A DNA stretch of 42,802 nt, taken from positions 1 to 42,802 of the forward strand of contig CAZOOK010000043.1 of the NCBI GenBank assembly GCA_964581385.1, in the 5' to 3' direction. This DNA is from CAZOOK01 sp964581385. Lineage in GTDB: Bacteria; Pseudomonadota; Gammaproteobacteria; Nevskiales; Nevskiaceae. Positions 13,495 to 21,816 of the stretch are shown here, piece after piece. The position numbers and the translations under genes were made by a program. The notes under the pieces were generated by a model. It was not told the origin of the DNA. It saw nothing but the letters and a program-made list of their open reading frames with translations, and did no database searches. Numbering within the stretch: the first letter of the stretch is position 1; each line of letters begins with the position of its first letter.

Positions 13495-14979
13495 TCAACG
13501 CCTCCCGTCCGGGGTGATGTCGCCCGGCTCGAAATCGATGCCGGCGAGGTCGTTCCAGGCTACGCCCGCCGGCACGTCGATCTGGACCTGCGCGATGCGG
13601 GTCGAGATCCGCGCCGGGATGCGCCCCTGCGCGTTGATGCTCTGCGCCGCGCCGAAGACGGGCGCCGTCTGCGGGCGCTCGGTGCCGCCGACCTTGCCGG
13701 TTGCGTTCATCGGATCGCCGTTGAGCCTGAAACCGCGGATGAAGGCCCGGCCGCCGGGGATCGGGTCAAAGGTCGCGGTCTGCACGCTGGCCGCAGTCGG
13801 CGTGCCGGTGAAAAAGCACATCTTCTTGTTCGCGTCGAAGGCCGCCAGGCCCGGAGCGCCGCCGCGCCACACATCCGAGCCGAAGGGATACGGGACGCTG
13901 CTCAGCGTCGAGTAGAGCGCCGCCAGCGCGGCCAGCGTGGTCCCCGCGGTGTAGGCCGTGAAGATGTAGGTCAGCGCACAGGAGGCGTGCGTCCACTTGT
14001 CCCGCTCGATGTCGTAGACGATCAGGCCGTCCAGTGTGGTCGAGGAGGCGTTGCCGGCGCGCGGGTAGAGCCAGAAGATGCGCCGGACGAGCGGGTCGAG
14101 CGCGCCGATGATCGCCTTGAACCGGCTCTTGTTGCAGTCCGGGTTGGCGCCCGCGAACCAGTCGTTGACCCGGTTCACGCCGATATTGGAGATCGAGCCA
14201 TCGGCCCCGATCCGCATGAAGCCGTTGGTCGAGTAGTAGTAGACGTCGCCGCCATCCTTCACGATCGAATAGGGCGACGGCGTGCCGCGGGCGGCGTCGA
14301 TCCGGTGGAATTCGAAGATCGCGGCATCCGTGCGCGCCACCTGCCGGCGCACCGTCTCCGTCTGGAAGACGAGCCCGCCGAGCTCGTACCCCGCCATGCC
14401 CATGACGTCGCCGCCGTCCGGGAAGACCTGGCTGTCACTGTCCTTCGTGTAGGCCGTCCAGGTCGCGGCGTCGTTCCGGCCCGACCACTTCACCGATCGC
14501 CGGCTGGTCGCGGTGGCGCCGAGCTGCACGAAGTCGCCGACCACCTCCACGTAGCGCGAGTTCGGCGGGCTGCCGGCGAGCGCCGCGAGGTTGCTGCCGG
14601 AGTCCACGTCGATGTACTGCACCACGTCGCTGCCGTTGGCCGCGATCAGCGTCGAGCCGTACTGCTTGATCGACCAGTATTCGTCCGTGGCGAGCCCGTA
14701 GGCGCCGCCGGCGAGGCGCGAGATGTCCGTCCAGGCGGCCGACACCGAGCCGCCGAACTGGTAGCCCTTGGTCGCCGACATGGCGTAGATGGCGATGGCG
14801 TTGCCGGCCGTGCGGGCTGCGAAGGCCCCGCGGATGACAGTCCCGGCCGCGGCCGAGCCCACCGCCGCTTGCGGGAGAGGCCCGTAGCTGTTCGACTTCG
14901 GGAGCACGCCCAGCGCCTCCTGCGAGGCTTCGGCGTTGAGGTTCCACCCATCGGGCTCCCAGGGCGCGAAAGCGGGCAT
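13495..14979 (-). CDS. Packaged-DNA stabilisation / tail tube protein, P22 gp10-like
   Basis: 494 residues from ATG 14979, which overlaps the TGA of the gp4-like gene by one base. Frame-open sequence upstream of it is Arg/His-rich shadow inside that gene. P22 gp10 is 472 aa and forms the next ring of the tail after gp4. This protein is similar in size and has blade-like beta repeats ending in Asp/Gly turns (YELGGLVFQTETVRR, DGGDVYYYSTNGFMRIGADG, LDGLIVYDIERDKWTHAS, GLAAFDANKKMCFFTG). It would seal the portal channel after packaging. Assignment is by synteny, length and repeat pattern. Confidence 0.75.
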   Translation of the reverse strand: MPAFAPWEPDGWNLNAEASQEALGVLPKSNSYGPLPQAAVGSAAAGTVIRGAFAARTAGNAIAIYAMSATKGYQFGGSVSAAWTDISRLAGGAYGLATDEYWSIKQYGSTLIAANGSDVVQYIDVDSGSNLAALAGSPPNSRYVEVVGDFVQLGATATSRRSVKWSGRNDAATWTAYTKDSDSQVFPDGGDVMGMAGYELGGLVFQTETVRRQVARTDAAIFEFHRIDAARGTPSPYSIVKDGGDVYYYSTNGFMRIGADGSISNIGVNRVNDWFAGANPDCNKSRFKAIIGALDPLVRRIFWLYPRAGNASSTTLDGLIVYDIERDKWTHASCALTYIFTAYTAGTTLAALAALYSTLSSVPYPFGSDVWRGGAPGLAAFDANKKMCFFTGTPTAASVQTATFDPIPGGRAFIRGFRLNGDPMNATGKVGGTERPQTAPVFGAAQSINAQGRIPARISTRIAQVQIDVPAGVAWNDLAGIDFEPGDITPDGRR

Positions 14980-15623
14980 CAGAACTCCGTCGGCGCAACG
15001 CGCCCGGTGGCGCGCTTCAGCGATGTCTTGGCCTCCAGCTTGCCGAGCGCCAGTTGGGCAAGCTGAGCCATGTCGCCGGCCTGATCCATGTCCCGGATGA
15101 CGTGGCCGAACAGGAGGAATTTCGCATAGCAGCGGATGAGTTCGAATGCCTCGCTGATCCAGACGTTCGTGCTGTCGGTGTCGCTCGTCGGCGCCGGGAT
15201 TTCGTAGGCGCCCATCATCGTGATTGTGCGCACCGCGTTCGGGAGCGGGTAAAAGATCAATTGATCCCCCATCCAAGCCCAGTCGTAGGGATCGCCTTGC
15301 ACCAAATTGGTTCTGATCAGAAGTTGCAGCGTGTCGGCATCGCGCAGGCGCAGCGGTCGATTAATGCCGCCGATGTTGCAGAAAATGTCGTCGATTTCGA
15401 AGAAAAGCGGGATGTCCGGGCTATCGGCCGACGTGTAATAGGCTTGGGCAACGACCGTGGAAAACGTCGTCAGGTTGTTCGCCGTCTTCTCGTTGAAGTA
15501 GAACCGGGTCGTCTTGTAGTGCTCGATCGCGTCGGTGATGGCGTTGCTGATCTGGGCCGACAGGTCCGACCGGGCAAGGTCATCGGCAATCCGCGATTTC
15601 AGGTCTCCCAACGTATAGGCCAT
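14979..15623 (-). CDS. Head-tail adaptor, P22 gp4 / T7 gp11-like
   Basis: 214 residues, mostly helical, starting YTLGDLKSRIADDLARSDLS and continuing through AITDAIEHYKTTRFYFNEKT. The pattern of N-terminal helices followed by an aromatic, beta-containing middle (DWAWMGDQLIFYPLPNA) and C-terminal helices (IRCYAKFLLFGHVIRD, LAQLALGKLEAKTSLKRATG) is typical of podoviral head-completion adaptors that dock under the portal. P22 gp4 also has cell-wall hydrolase activity; I see no catalytic motif here. Coupled at both ends by one-base TGATG overlaps. Confidence 0.75.
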   Translation of the reverse strand: MAYTLGDLKSRIADDLARSDLSAQISNAITDAIEHYKTTRFYFNEKTANNLTTFSTVVAQAYYTSADSPDIPLFFEIDDIFCNIGGINRPLRLRDADTLQLLIRTNLVQGDPYDWAWMGDQLIFYPLPNAVRTITMMGAYEIPAPTSDTDSTNVWISEAFELIRCYAKFLLFGHVIRDMDQAGDMAQLAQLALGKLEAKTSLKRATGRVAPTEF

Positions 15624-15826
15624 CAGCGCTTGCCCTTGCGTTTGCCGCGCTTGCGGGAGGGTGGCGCGGGCACGGCGGGCGCCACCGCCGGCCCGCGCGC
15701 AGCGTCCGAAGCCGTGTCCGGCGGCTTCGGCGCCTCGGGCTGCGGGTGTCCGAGGTCCGCAACCCGGTCCTTGGCCTCATGCGCAGCGATGTCACCGCGC
15801 ATGAGGGTGAGCTGTGCCAGCCACAT
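15623..15826 (-). CDS. Small basic-tailed protein, unknown
   Basis: 67 residues from ATG 15826 (one-base TGATG overlap with the glycosyltransferase stop). The N-terminal helix MWLAQLTLMRGDIAAHEAKD may pack on a membrane or partner. The rest is Pro/Ala-rich and the C-terminus is strongly basic (SRKRGKRKGKR). It overlaps the adaptor gene by one base. The basic tail suggests contact with nucleic acid or acidic surfaces. Sequence that stays open upstream of this Met is Arg/Gly-rich and lies inside the glycosyltransferase gene, so it is not part of it. Confidence 0.55.
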   Translation of the reverse strand: MWLAQLTLMRGDIAAHEAKDRVADLGHPQPEAPKPPDTASDAARGPAVAPAVPAPPSRKRGKRKGKR

Positions 15827-16506
15827 CAGGCCGGCCGCCCGAGAAAGCCGGCCAGCGAGCCGGAAAAGACCTTCGGGCCGATATGCCCGAGCGTGATGGT
15901 CGGATCGACGTGGACCGAGTAGCCGAGGCCGCGCACGTCCTCGAAGAACGCGCAATCCTCGCCGACCGCGAAGCCATCCCGGATGCCCATGCGGAAGATG
16001 TGCGGGATCGGCTGGCCGTCGTTCACGTCGGAAAAGCGCGCCGAGGGTGCCTTGGCGGCCAGTTCCTCGACCACATGCCGTTGCACGCACGCAAAGCCGA
16101 GGCCGAGTTCCTTGACCGCAATGCAGCCGTGTTCGTCGGCCTCCACTTCCGCGCCGAGCGGCGTCAGGAAGAATCCCGGCGGGTCGCGCCGATGCGGATA
16201 GGCCGCACAGACCACATCCTTGACCGTGGAGAGCGCCAGCAAGCGCAGGAAGGCGTCCGCCCGCCACGCCTGGTCGCTATCGATCCAGAAGATGCGGTTG
16301 AAGCTCGTCTGCAGAAACTGCCAGGCGATCTTGCTGCGGGAATGGTGGACGAGGGACGAGCCCTTGCCGAAATAGACTTGCAGCGGCACGCCGTACTCGA
16401 TGCAGGCCGCTTGCGTGTCGAGGAGGCTGCCGACCGTCTCCGGCGGCAGGTCTCGATGGGTGGGCATCGCGAGCATGACGCTCACGCCCGCGATGCTCAG
16501 TTTCAT
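15826..16506 (-). CDS. Glycosyltransferase, GT-A type, inside the virion operon
   Basis: 226 residues from ATG 16506. A GT-A-like fold is suggested by an N-terminal strand (VSVMLAMPTHRDLPPETVGS), the metal-binding DxD motif at residues 76-78 (RIFWIDSDQAWR), GLGFACVQRHVVE near 135-147, an acidic GEDCAFFEDVRGLGY at 182-196 (candidate catalytic Asp/Glu) and a C-terminal His that often completes the metal site (H208, TLGHIG). It would move a sugar from a nucleotide donor to an acceptor. Its place between the capsid decoration genes and the adaptor suggests the acceptor is a virion protein, although host surface sugars or DNA bases are possible. There is no membrane segment, so it is cytosolic. 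Confidence 0.75.
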   Translation of the reverse strand: MKLSIAGVSVMLAMPTHRDLPPETVGSLLDTQAACIEYGVPLQVYFGKGSSLVHHSRSKIAWQFLQTSFNRIFWIDSDQAWRADAFLRLLALSTVKDVVCAAYPHRRDPPGFFLTPLGAEVEADEHGCIAVKELGLGFACVQRHVVEELAAKAPSARFSDVNDGQPIPHIFRMGIRDGFAVGEDCAFFEDVRGLGYSVHVDPTITLGHIGPKVFSGSLAGFLGRPA

Positions 16507-16511
16507 GAGGA

Positions 16512-16982
16512 CTACACCGCCGCCGAGAACGGCGTGGCGTAGGCACCGCCGGTAGCGGTGCCGAAGACCTGGGCGTGAAACACACCCGTCGCCTTGTCCC
16601 AGATCTCGATCCACTCGCCGACGCTTACCGAGCCCGTCGTGGTCCGGTTGAGCGTGATGGTGTCGGAGGTGGCCGACGTGGCAAAGCCGAGAACGGCGTT
16701 GCCGGAGTCGATGCGCGACCCGAAGGCAAGCCCTTCCATCACGTCGGTCGAGTTGCCGACCTGCACCTTGTGGCTGTTCGAGGTCGCGAGGACCGAAACC
16801 TCGAACCGGTAGCGATAGCCGGTGCCGGTGGCCTGCGGCAGTGTCACGACGGACCCGGCCGCCGTGTCGAGCAGGATCGTCTTGCCCGAGTGCTTGTCGG
16901 CGGCCAGCGTGAGGGTGGCGCCTGCCGCAACCGCGGTAGACACGCCCTTGAGGACGCCATCGATCGAAAGAGCAGTCGACAT
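16512..16982 (-). CDS. Probable capsid decoration / head protein
   Basis: 156 residues from ATG 16982, chosen for the strong ribosome binding site AAGGAGG. Open sequence further upstream is Arg/Pro-rich shadow. All-beta composition with Thr/Ser/Gly/Ala richness (VAAGATLTLAADKHSGKTIL, LDTAAGSVVTLPQATGTGYR) resembles decoration or head-associated proteins in phages with N4-gp56-type capsids. It is the second of two such genes after the major capsid gene. No motif gives a sharper function. Confidence 0.6.
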   Translation of the reverse strand: MSTALSIDGVLKGVSTAVAAGATLTLAADKHSGKTILLDTAAGSVVTLPQATGTGYRYRFEVSVLATSNSHKVQVGNSTDVMEGLAFGSRIDSGNAVLGFATSATSDTITLNRTTTGSVSVGEWIEIWDKATGVFHAQVFGTATGGAYATPFSAAV

Positions 16983-16995
16983 TGATCCGCCCTCC

Positions 16996-17412
16996 TTACA
17001 GGTCGTTGTTGGGAACGTAGGCGACGACGATGTACGCCACACCCGCCGACGCGGCGGTGCCGGTCTGCGTGTACTTGGCGTAGATCGTGGTATCGGCGGA
17101 GATCGCCACGTCGGCACCGCGCCAGCAGATCGTGGTGCCGGCCGTGCCTTCGTCGACGTCGCCCGCCGACACGAGATCGGCATCGCTGCCGGTCGACGTG
17201 CCCACGGTGAGGACGTTCGTGGTTGCGGCATTGAATGCCGTCGCGACGCGGACCTTGGTGAACAAGATCTCCGCGCCGTTGGGCAAAATGCCGACCTTCA
17301 CGGTGTCGGCGGTCGCAATGCCGGCATCGTTGTAGTTCACCTTCTTGCGAAGGTAGTGGATCGCCTGCCAGTCGAACTGACGGGCCTGAGTCCCAGCGGT
17401 TCCCGTTGCCAT
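16996..17412 (-). CDS. Probable capsid decoration / head protein
   Basis: 138 residues, beta-rich: QARQFDWQAIHYLRKKVNYN, then DTVKVGILPNGAEILFTKVR, a Thr/Ala/Gly-rich middle, and VAYIVVAYVPNNDL at the end. It starts 12 bases after the major capsid gene stop and ends just before the strong ribosome binding site of the next gene. Small beta proteins directly after the coat gene are usually decoration or vertex proteins; that role is inferred from place. Confidence 0.6.
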   Translation of the reverse strand: MATGTAGTQARQFDWQAIHYLRKKVNYNDAGIATADTVKVGILPNGAEILFTKVRVATAFNAATTNVLTVGTSTGSDADLVSAGDVDEGTAGTTICWRGADVAISADTTIYAKYTQTGTAASAGVAYIVVAYVPNNDL

Positions 17413-17424
17413 TGTCAGTTCTCC

Positions 17425-18525
17425 TTAGGAGGTGAAGCCGCCGTGCTTGATCGCGTAGGACGAGAGCACGATCACGCCGAAGTCGACCGAGTTGAACTGG
17501 GTCTTCTTCATGCCGAACATGGTCTGCGCCGACACGCCAAGCTCGCGCTCGTAGTCGAAAAGCTCCTCGACCCAGGTGAAGGTGGCGGCGTCCGCGTCCA
17601 TCGCGAAACCGCACATCATCGCCTGTGCCCCGAGAAGCACCGCACGGCGGGTATTCGCCACCGTGGCACTGGTCGTGGAGTTGCATCCCTGCGTGATGTC
17701 GTAGGCCGACCGCAGGATGACGCCGTTGTACTCGCCGAGCGCCCCGGTGTAGATCGGGTTCTTGCTGATCTGCCCGCCCTGGATGCCCTTGGCCTGGATG
17801 TCAAACCAGTTGCCGGCCGTGGAGGCGTCCGTGCGCAGGTCGGTCACCTGCGTCGGGTGGAGGTAGAGGACATACTTTTCCTCGCCCCCGATCATGACCG
17901 GCCGGATCGGGCCGCTCGTCGCGGTCGAGGTCTTCGCTTCCTCGACGGCGTAGTCGATGTACTTGAGCTTGAACTCGTCGCCGGCCGCCAGGGTTTCATC
18001 CGTGGTGTGCGAGGCCGAGCACCACATCTGGCGCGAGCCAGACGAGGGCGCGATCGTCGCCTGCAGGCCGGTGTACTTGATCCGGCTCTCGGCGACGTTG
18101 CCGCAGAGCTGATTGAAGGCCGAGACCGACATGCGCTTGGCGTACCAGTCGCGCAGGCCCGACTTCGCCTCGTCGCGGAGGTCGAAGGGAACGCGCTTCT
18201 GGTCGATGCGGTTCTTGTTGCGCACCTTCACCGCGTGGGCGAGCTCGTTGATGACCACCGAGTCCGAATAGGTGGTCAGCGACTCTTCGTTGCCCTGCAG
18301 CACTTCGCCTTCGGACACGCCGTCGCCGGAGAGCTGGACGCGGAGGCCGTAGGTCACTTTGTCGCCGGGGCCCTTGGACAGTTCGTCCTTGAGCTGGATG
18401 ATGGAGTCCGAGCCGGAGCCGATAAGCGGGGCGATCGCGGTGTACTTCAGCGCCTCGACCGCCAGCTTCTTCGACCACAGCTTGACTGCCATGGCGTCGT
18501 TGACGCCATAGGTCGTCGTTGCCAT
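17425..18525 (-). CDS. Major capsid protein, N4-gp56 / DUF4043 family
   Basis: 366 residues. Family signs are the N-terminal region (YGVNDAMAVKLWSKKLAVEA), VTYGLRVQLSGDGVSEGEVL with QGNEESLTTYSDSVVINELA, the central NKNRIDQKRVPFDLRDEAKS (rich in Arg/Asp as in the DUF4043 helix), and VLYLHPTQVTDLRTDAS with NPIYTGALGEYNGVILRSA. The C-terminus ends in FGMKKTQFNSVDFGVIVLSS, typical of the fold. It forms the icosahedral shell and would assemble on the scaffold encoded just upstream. N4 gp56 is 401 aa. ATG 18525 has AAGGGA upstream. The 142-base gap before it holds a weak dyad (CCGGT and ACCGG at 18596-18614). Confidence 0.88.
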   Translation of the reverse strand: MATTTYGVNDAMAVKLWSKKLAVEALKYTAIAPLIGSGSDSIIQLKDELSKGPGDKVTYGLRVQLSGDGVSEGEVLQGNEESLTTYSDSVVINELAHAVKVRNKNRIDQKRVPFDLRDEAKSGLRDWYAKRMSVSAFNQLCGNVAESRIKYTGLQATIAPSSGSRQMWCSASHTTDETLAAGDEFKLKYIDYAVEEAKTSTATSGPIRPVMIGGEEKYVLYLHPTQVTDLRTDASTAGNWFDIQAKGIQGGQISKNPIYTGALGEYNGVILRSAYDITQGCNSTTSATVANTRRAVLLGAQAMMCGFAMDADAATFTWVEELFDYERELGVSAQTMFGMKKTQFNSVDFGVIVLSSYAIKHGGFTS

Positions 18526-18667
18526 GAATGGTCCCTTTCAGGGGATGTTGAAGGATCTGGGTTCAGACGCCCGCATTTCGCCGCGAGCAGCGCAGCCGGT
18601 TTGTCGCGCACCGGAAAGGCGAAGCGCTTAGGGTCCGCCGACCTACACACTGCTACTCGAGCTGGCT

Positions 18668-19573
18668 TTAGCCGCCCATCAGCCGCTTGGTCTTGGTCGG
18701 GTTCTTGGCCGTCCATGCGTCGAACTCGGCCGGGGACATCTTTAGCAGCCTCTCGGCCGTCATCCCCGTCTCCGTGGCGCCCCCGCCAGCGCTCGAAAGC
18801 GTCCTCGATCGCTCCTGGCCGCCGGCAATGCGGTCGATCTGCTCCGTGGCCGCCGGAGGGGCAGCCTTGGGCTTGTAGCCGCGATGCTTGGCGACGTTGT
18901 AGAGCACCTCGGCCGGGCTCTGCTGGCGCTGAAAGGCACCGTGCGCGATCTGAAGCTCTTCCTGGCCGATGATGGCCGGGATCTGGTCTGCCGGCACGCC
19001 ATACGCCTGCAACTCAGCCGCCCGGTTCTCGCGGAAGAACTGGTAAGCGTCGCCGTAGTCGGCCGTCTTGGCCCGGAACTGCTGCGCGTCGGCCACCGCG
19101 GCCTGGGCGAGGCTGGCAATCTGCGCCTGCTGGCGCCGCTCTTCGGCCGACTGCTGCCCGCCGGCCCGGATTTCCTCGATCTGGCGCTCCAGGTGCTGGA
19201 TGACGCCGATCGGGTCCGTGGCGATATCGGGCTTTTCCGGCGCCGCCGGCTCGGCCTGGCGCTGCCCATGCTCGCGCATGCCGAGGACGGCTTGAAGCCG
19301 CCCCTCGAACAGAGCCCGCTCCTCGGCGAGCTTGCGGTTCTCCACTTCGAGCCGGCGCCGCTCGGAACGCTCCTCGTGAAGCGCCTCATGCGGGACGATC
19401 TTGACGTGAGGTCCGCGGCCTTCGACGGCATCGGCCGCGGCATCGTCCTCGCTTTCCGTCTCCGGTGCAGTCTCTTCCTCGCTCTCGGGCTCCGGAGGGG
19501 GCGCCGGGGCCTCTTCCTCGCGCTGCATCGCCGCGAATGCGGCTTCGTCCGTCTTGCTCAGTTCGTTTGCCAT
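18668..19573 (-). CDS. Capsid scaffolding protein
   Basis: 301 residues with the layout of phage scaffolds: a very acidic, Glu/Pro-rich N-terminus (residues 17-50), a long charged coiled coil (HEERSERRRLEVENRKLAEE and on to about 95), a second helical segment (VIQHLERQIEEIRAGGQQSA to about 170), and a C-terminus ending FDAWTAKNPTKTKRLMGG, a basic tail that could bind the coat. It lies directly before the major capsid gene as expected. It would be lost from the mature head. No protease gene is present nearby, so it probably exits intact, as in P22. Confidence 0.8.
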   Translation of the reverse strand: MANELSKTDEAAFAAMQREEEAPAPPPEPESEEETAPETESEDDAAADAVEGRGPHVKIVPHEALHEERSERRRLEVENRKLAEERALFEGRLQAVLGMREHGQRQAEPAAPEKPDIATDPIGVIQHLERQIEEIRAGGQQSAEERRQQAQIASLAQAAVADAQQFRAKTADYGDAYQFFRENRAAELQAYGVPADQIPAIIGQEELQIAHGAFQRQQSPAEVLYNVAKHRGYKPKAAPPAATEQIDRIAGGQERSRTLSSAGGGATETGMTAERLLKMSPAEFDAWTAKNPTKTKRLMGG

Positions 19574-19626
19574 TGTTTCGCCCTGGCTTGCGAAGCGCCG
19601 ATTTCGCCCGGCGCGTGCGAAGGGTC

Positions 19627-19995
19627 TCAGACCGCGACGCCGAAGGGATAGTCCGTCCCGGCTCGTACCGGACTGATGCGGTACTGCGACAGCTGATCGG
19701 TCGGCAGGCGCGAGAACAGGATGAACGGCTGCCCGCGGTCGTAGGCATCCGAGTCCGTGACGATGGTCGAGATGGCCGTGAGCGCCGCATCCTGCGCCGG
19801 CAGCGACACCCAGAGATACCAGTAGGGCAGCACGGTTTCGGTGCCGTCGCCCGCAACGGTCGTCACAGTGCAGCCGGGAAAGCAGATGTTTCTCCGCCAG
19901 CCGGCCGGGGCATCATCGGATGCTGGCGTGCGGTATTGCGGGCAGGCCGCGATGGCCGCTGCTTCGTCAGCGAAGCGGAGCAAATGATCGATCAT
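19627..19995 (-). CDS. Hypothetical protein of the head region
   Basis: 122 residues: MIDHLLRFADEAAAIAACPQ, a middle with Cys (WRRNICFPGCTV), and YWYLWVSLPAQDAALTAIST. It overlaps the stop of the head-fibre-like gene by four bases (19992-19995), so it is translated with it. The sequence GWRRNICFPG and the small alpha/beta pattern recall proteins paired with tail or head fibres in other phages, where they act as fibre-associated factors, but I cannot name a family. Confidence 0.55.
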   Translation of the reverse strand: MIDHLLRFADEAAAIAACPQYRTPASDDAPAGWRRNICFPGCTVTTVAGDGTETVLPYWYLWVSLPAQDAALTAISTIVTDSDAYDRGQPFILFSRLPTDQLSQYRISPVRAGTDYPFGVAV

Positions 19996-21299
19996 GTCGT
20001 CCCCGCGATCAGACCGGCATTGGGGATGCGCGCCGAGGCCCAGACGGCGATGTCGGTGATGTAGGTATTCAAGATCGAGTTGCCGGAACCATCGGAGCCG
20101 ATGCCAATGGTGGTGAAGGCAGGCTTCGCCCCGTTCGTGCCCGATGTAGACACCGCGCCACCATTCGACGTTACCGCGCGATCGTTGAGCGTAGCGGCAA
20201 AAGCCGCCTTGACAGAAGCCCCGGCTGAAAAGGCTGCGGCAACGTCTATCCGGCCCTGGCTTGCCGCGCTTGCGGTAGCGTTCTGCGATGCATTGCGGGC
20301 GCTGCCTGGGTTTATAAAAAGGATTTCTGTGTTTGTCACGCCTGCATCAGCAAACACGACAACATCACGGTTGACACCACCCAATGAAACTGGAGCAATA
20401 AACGCAGCGTAAGCGGTAAGCGTGTCCCCCGTTCCGGGTAGTCGCGTCACCGTCACCACATCCGACGCCCGCGTCGCCGCCGCACTGGTCGTGCGGATCG
20501 GAGACGTGGCGAACGCGCCTAGCTCTAGCTGGGGCCAGCCGATGCGGATCGTAAAGTTGACCGCAGACGTGTTGTTGCAGCCAAGACTTATCAGCGGCTG
20601 CAGATTTGCGGTCGTTCCGCCGCCTGACAGGGTTGTAATCTGGCTGATGCGGCCAAGACTTGCAGTAATCGACGCCTTGAAGTCCGATCCGTCGTCATTC
20701 TGAACAAGACCTCCGACGTTCGTTCGCTCGGAAAGCCTCCACTTTATCGTGGTTATGTTGGTGAAGTCGCCCCCGACAAGCGCGAAAAACGCTGAAGCTG
20801 ACCACGTTTGCCCCGTCGTGGCAGCAATTGCCGTGCTGGTTTCCAGCCCAATCTGGAATCCAGTGCCGCTCGTAGTGCCTGAGAACTGGATGTCAACGTA
20901 GTCGATACCATTCGCTGTCCCAGTGCCGACCACAGTTTGCGTCAGCCCTGCGAGCGTGGCCGACCAGTTCGTCGGCAGCGTCCCCGGCGTGCCCGCCACC
21001 GCCCCCTGCATCGAGTTGTTGCGGAGCGAGTTCGTCCGGCTCTCCTCGATTAGCGCGCCCTTGTTCGTCCGCCGCAGGATGCCGCTGTTGACGCTCGACC
21101 AGTTGCCGCTCAAGTCGTCGATGTAGGCCGCCGAGGCGCGCGAGACGGTGAGCAGACTTTCGGGCGTGACCGCGCCGCCCCGAATAGACCAAGCCCGCCC
21201 CTTGGCGAACTGGAGTGCCAGCGTCGGGCGCACCCCGAACGCCGCATAGTCCGACGTGACCCACCCCGGCACTCCGAGCGGAACGGGAACCCTGCCCAT
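19992..21299 (-). CDS. Head-spike / fibre-like protein
   Basis: 435 residues. The opening WSIRGGAVTPESLLTVSRAS with AAYIDDLSGNWSSVNSGIL, then RRTNKGALIEESRTNSLRNN and GTPGTLPTNWSATLAGLTQT, is the pattern annotated as phage head spike fibre domain in alphaproteobacterial phages (Arg-Ala-Ser, Leu-Ile-Glu-x-Ser-Arg-Thr-Asn). A lectin-like jelly-roll follows, with a C-terminal laminin-G-like part (FAATLNDRAVTSNGG). It probably decorates the particle and binds sugars. Part of the gene (about 20040-20900) is visibly more AT-rich than its neighbours, with codons ending in A or T, a sign that this fibre was exchanged recently. Confidence 0.65.
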   Translation of the reverse strand: MGRVPVPLGVPGWVTSDYAAFGVRPTLALQFAKGRAWSIRGGAVTPESLLTVSRASAAYIDDLSGNWSSVNSGILRRTNKGALIEESRTNSLRNNSMQGAVAGTPGTLPTNWSATLAGLTQTVVGTGTANGIDYVDIQFSGTTSGTGFQIGLETSTAIAATTGQTWSASAFFALVGGDFTNITTIKWRLSERTNVGGLVQNDDGSDFKASITASLGRISQITTLSGGGTTANLQPLISLGCNNTSAVNFTIRIGWPQLELGAFATSPIRTTSAAATRASDVVTVTRLPGTGDTLTAYAAFIAPVSLGGVNRDVVVFADAGVTNTEILFINPGSARNASQNATASAASQGRIDVAAAFSAGASVKAAFAATLNDRAVTSNGGAVSTSGTNGAKPAFTTIGIGSDGSGNSILNTYITDIAVWASARIPNAGLIAGTT

Positions 21300-21300
21300 G

Positions 21301-21807
21301 CTACAGCGGGAATCCGTGCAGCGTCACCTTGTAGACGCGCGCCGAGGATGGTGTGTAGCCGCCGACGGTCACGAGATAGGCGTACAGATCGGCGCCGGCG
21401 AGGCTGATCTGCTTGTTGAGGCCGTCCGATTGGACGTAGAGCGTCGAACCCTCATCGACGGGCGTCCCGAGCGAAACCTTTCCGATCAGGGTGGCCCGAT
21501 CCGCGCTCGAAATGTCGAATGCCGCATTGTCGCCGAGCGCGCTGGCTGGCGTCGCGCTGTGCAGCCAAAGATTGTAGCTCGTCTCGCCGGAGATGACCGC
21601 GGTATCGTCGATCTCGAGCTCGGTCGACGTGACCATGAACTCGCCGCCGCCATCGAGGCGCACGTTGGCGAACTTGATGACCGCGCCGCCCGAGCCGGTT
21701 CCGGTGCCGATGACCTTGCCCGCCGTGTACGCGTTGGTGTCCGCCGTCCGGGTGACGGAGACAGCCGTTCCCGTTCCCCGGACTGCCGAGGCGATCAGTG
21801 ATGCCAT
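21301..21807 (-). CDS. Virion protein of the portal region, unknown
   Basis: 168 residues, all-beta type, Thr/Gly/Ala-rich: VRGTGTAVSVTRTADTNAYT, GSGGAVIKFANVRLDGGGEF, YKVTLHGFPL at the end. Genes like this sit between portal and scaffold in several rhizobial podoviruses and are thought to be structural. Nothing identifies an enzyme. It starts nine bases after the portal stop and ends one base before the head-fibre start codon. Confidence 0.6.
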   Translation of the reverse strand: MASLIASAVRGTGTAVSVTRTADTNAYTAGKVIGTGTGSGGAVIKFANVRLDGGGEFMVTSTELEIDDTAVISGETSYNLWLHSATPASALGDNAAFDISSADRATLIGKVSLGTPVDEGSTLYVQSDGLNKQISLAGADLYAYLVTVGGYTPSSARVYKVTLHGFPL

Positions 21808-21816
21808 ATCGTGCTC

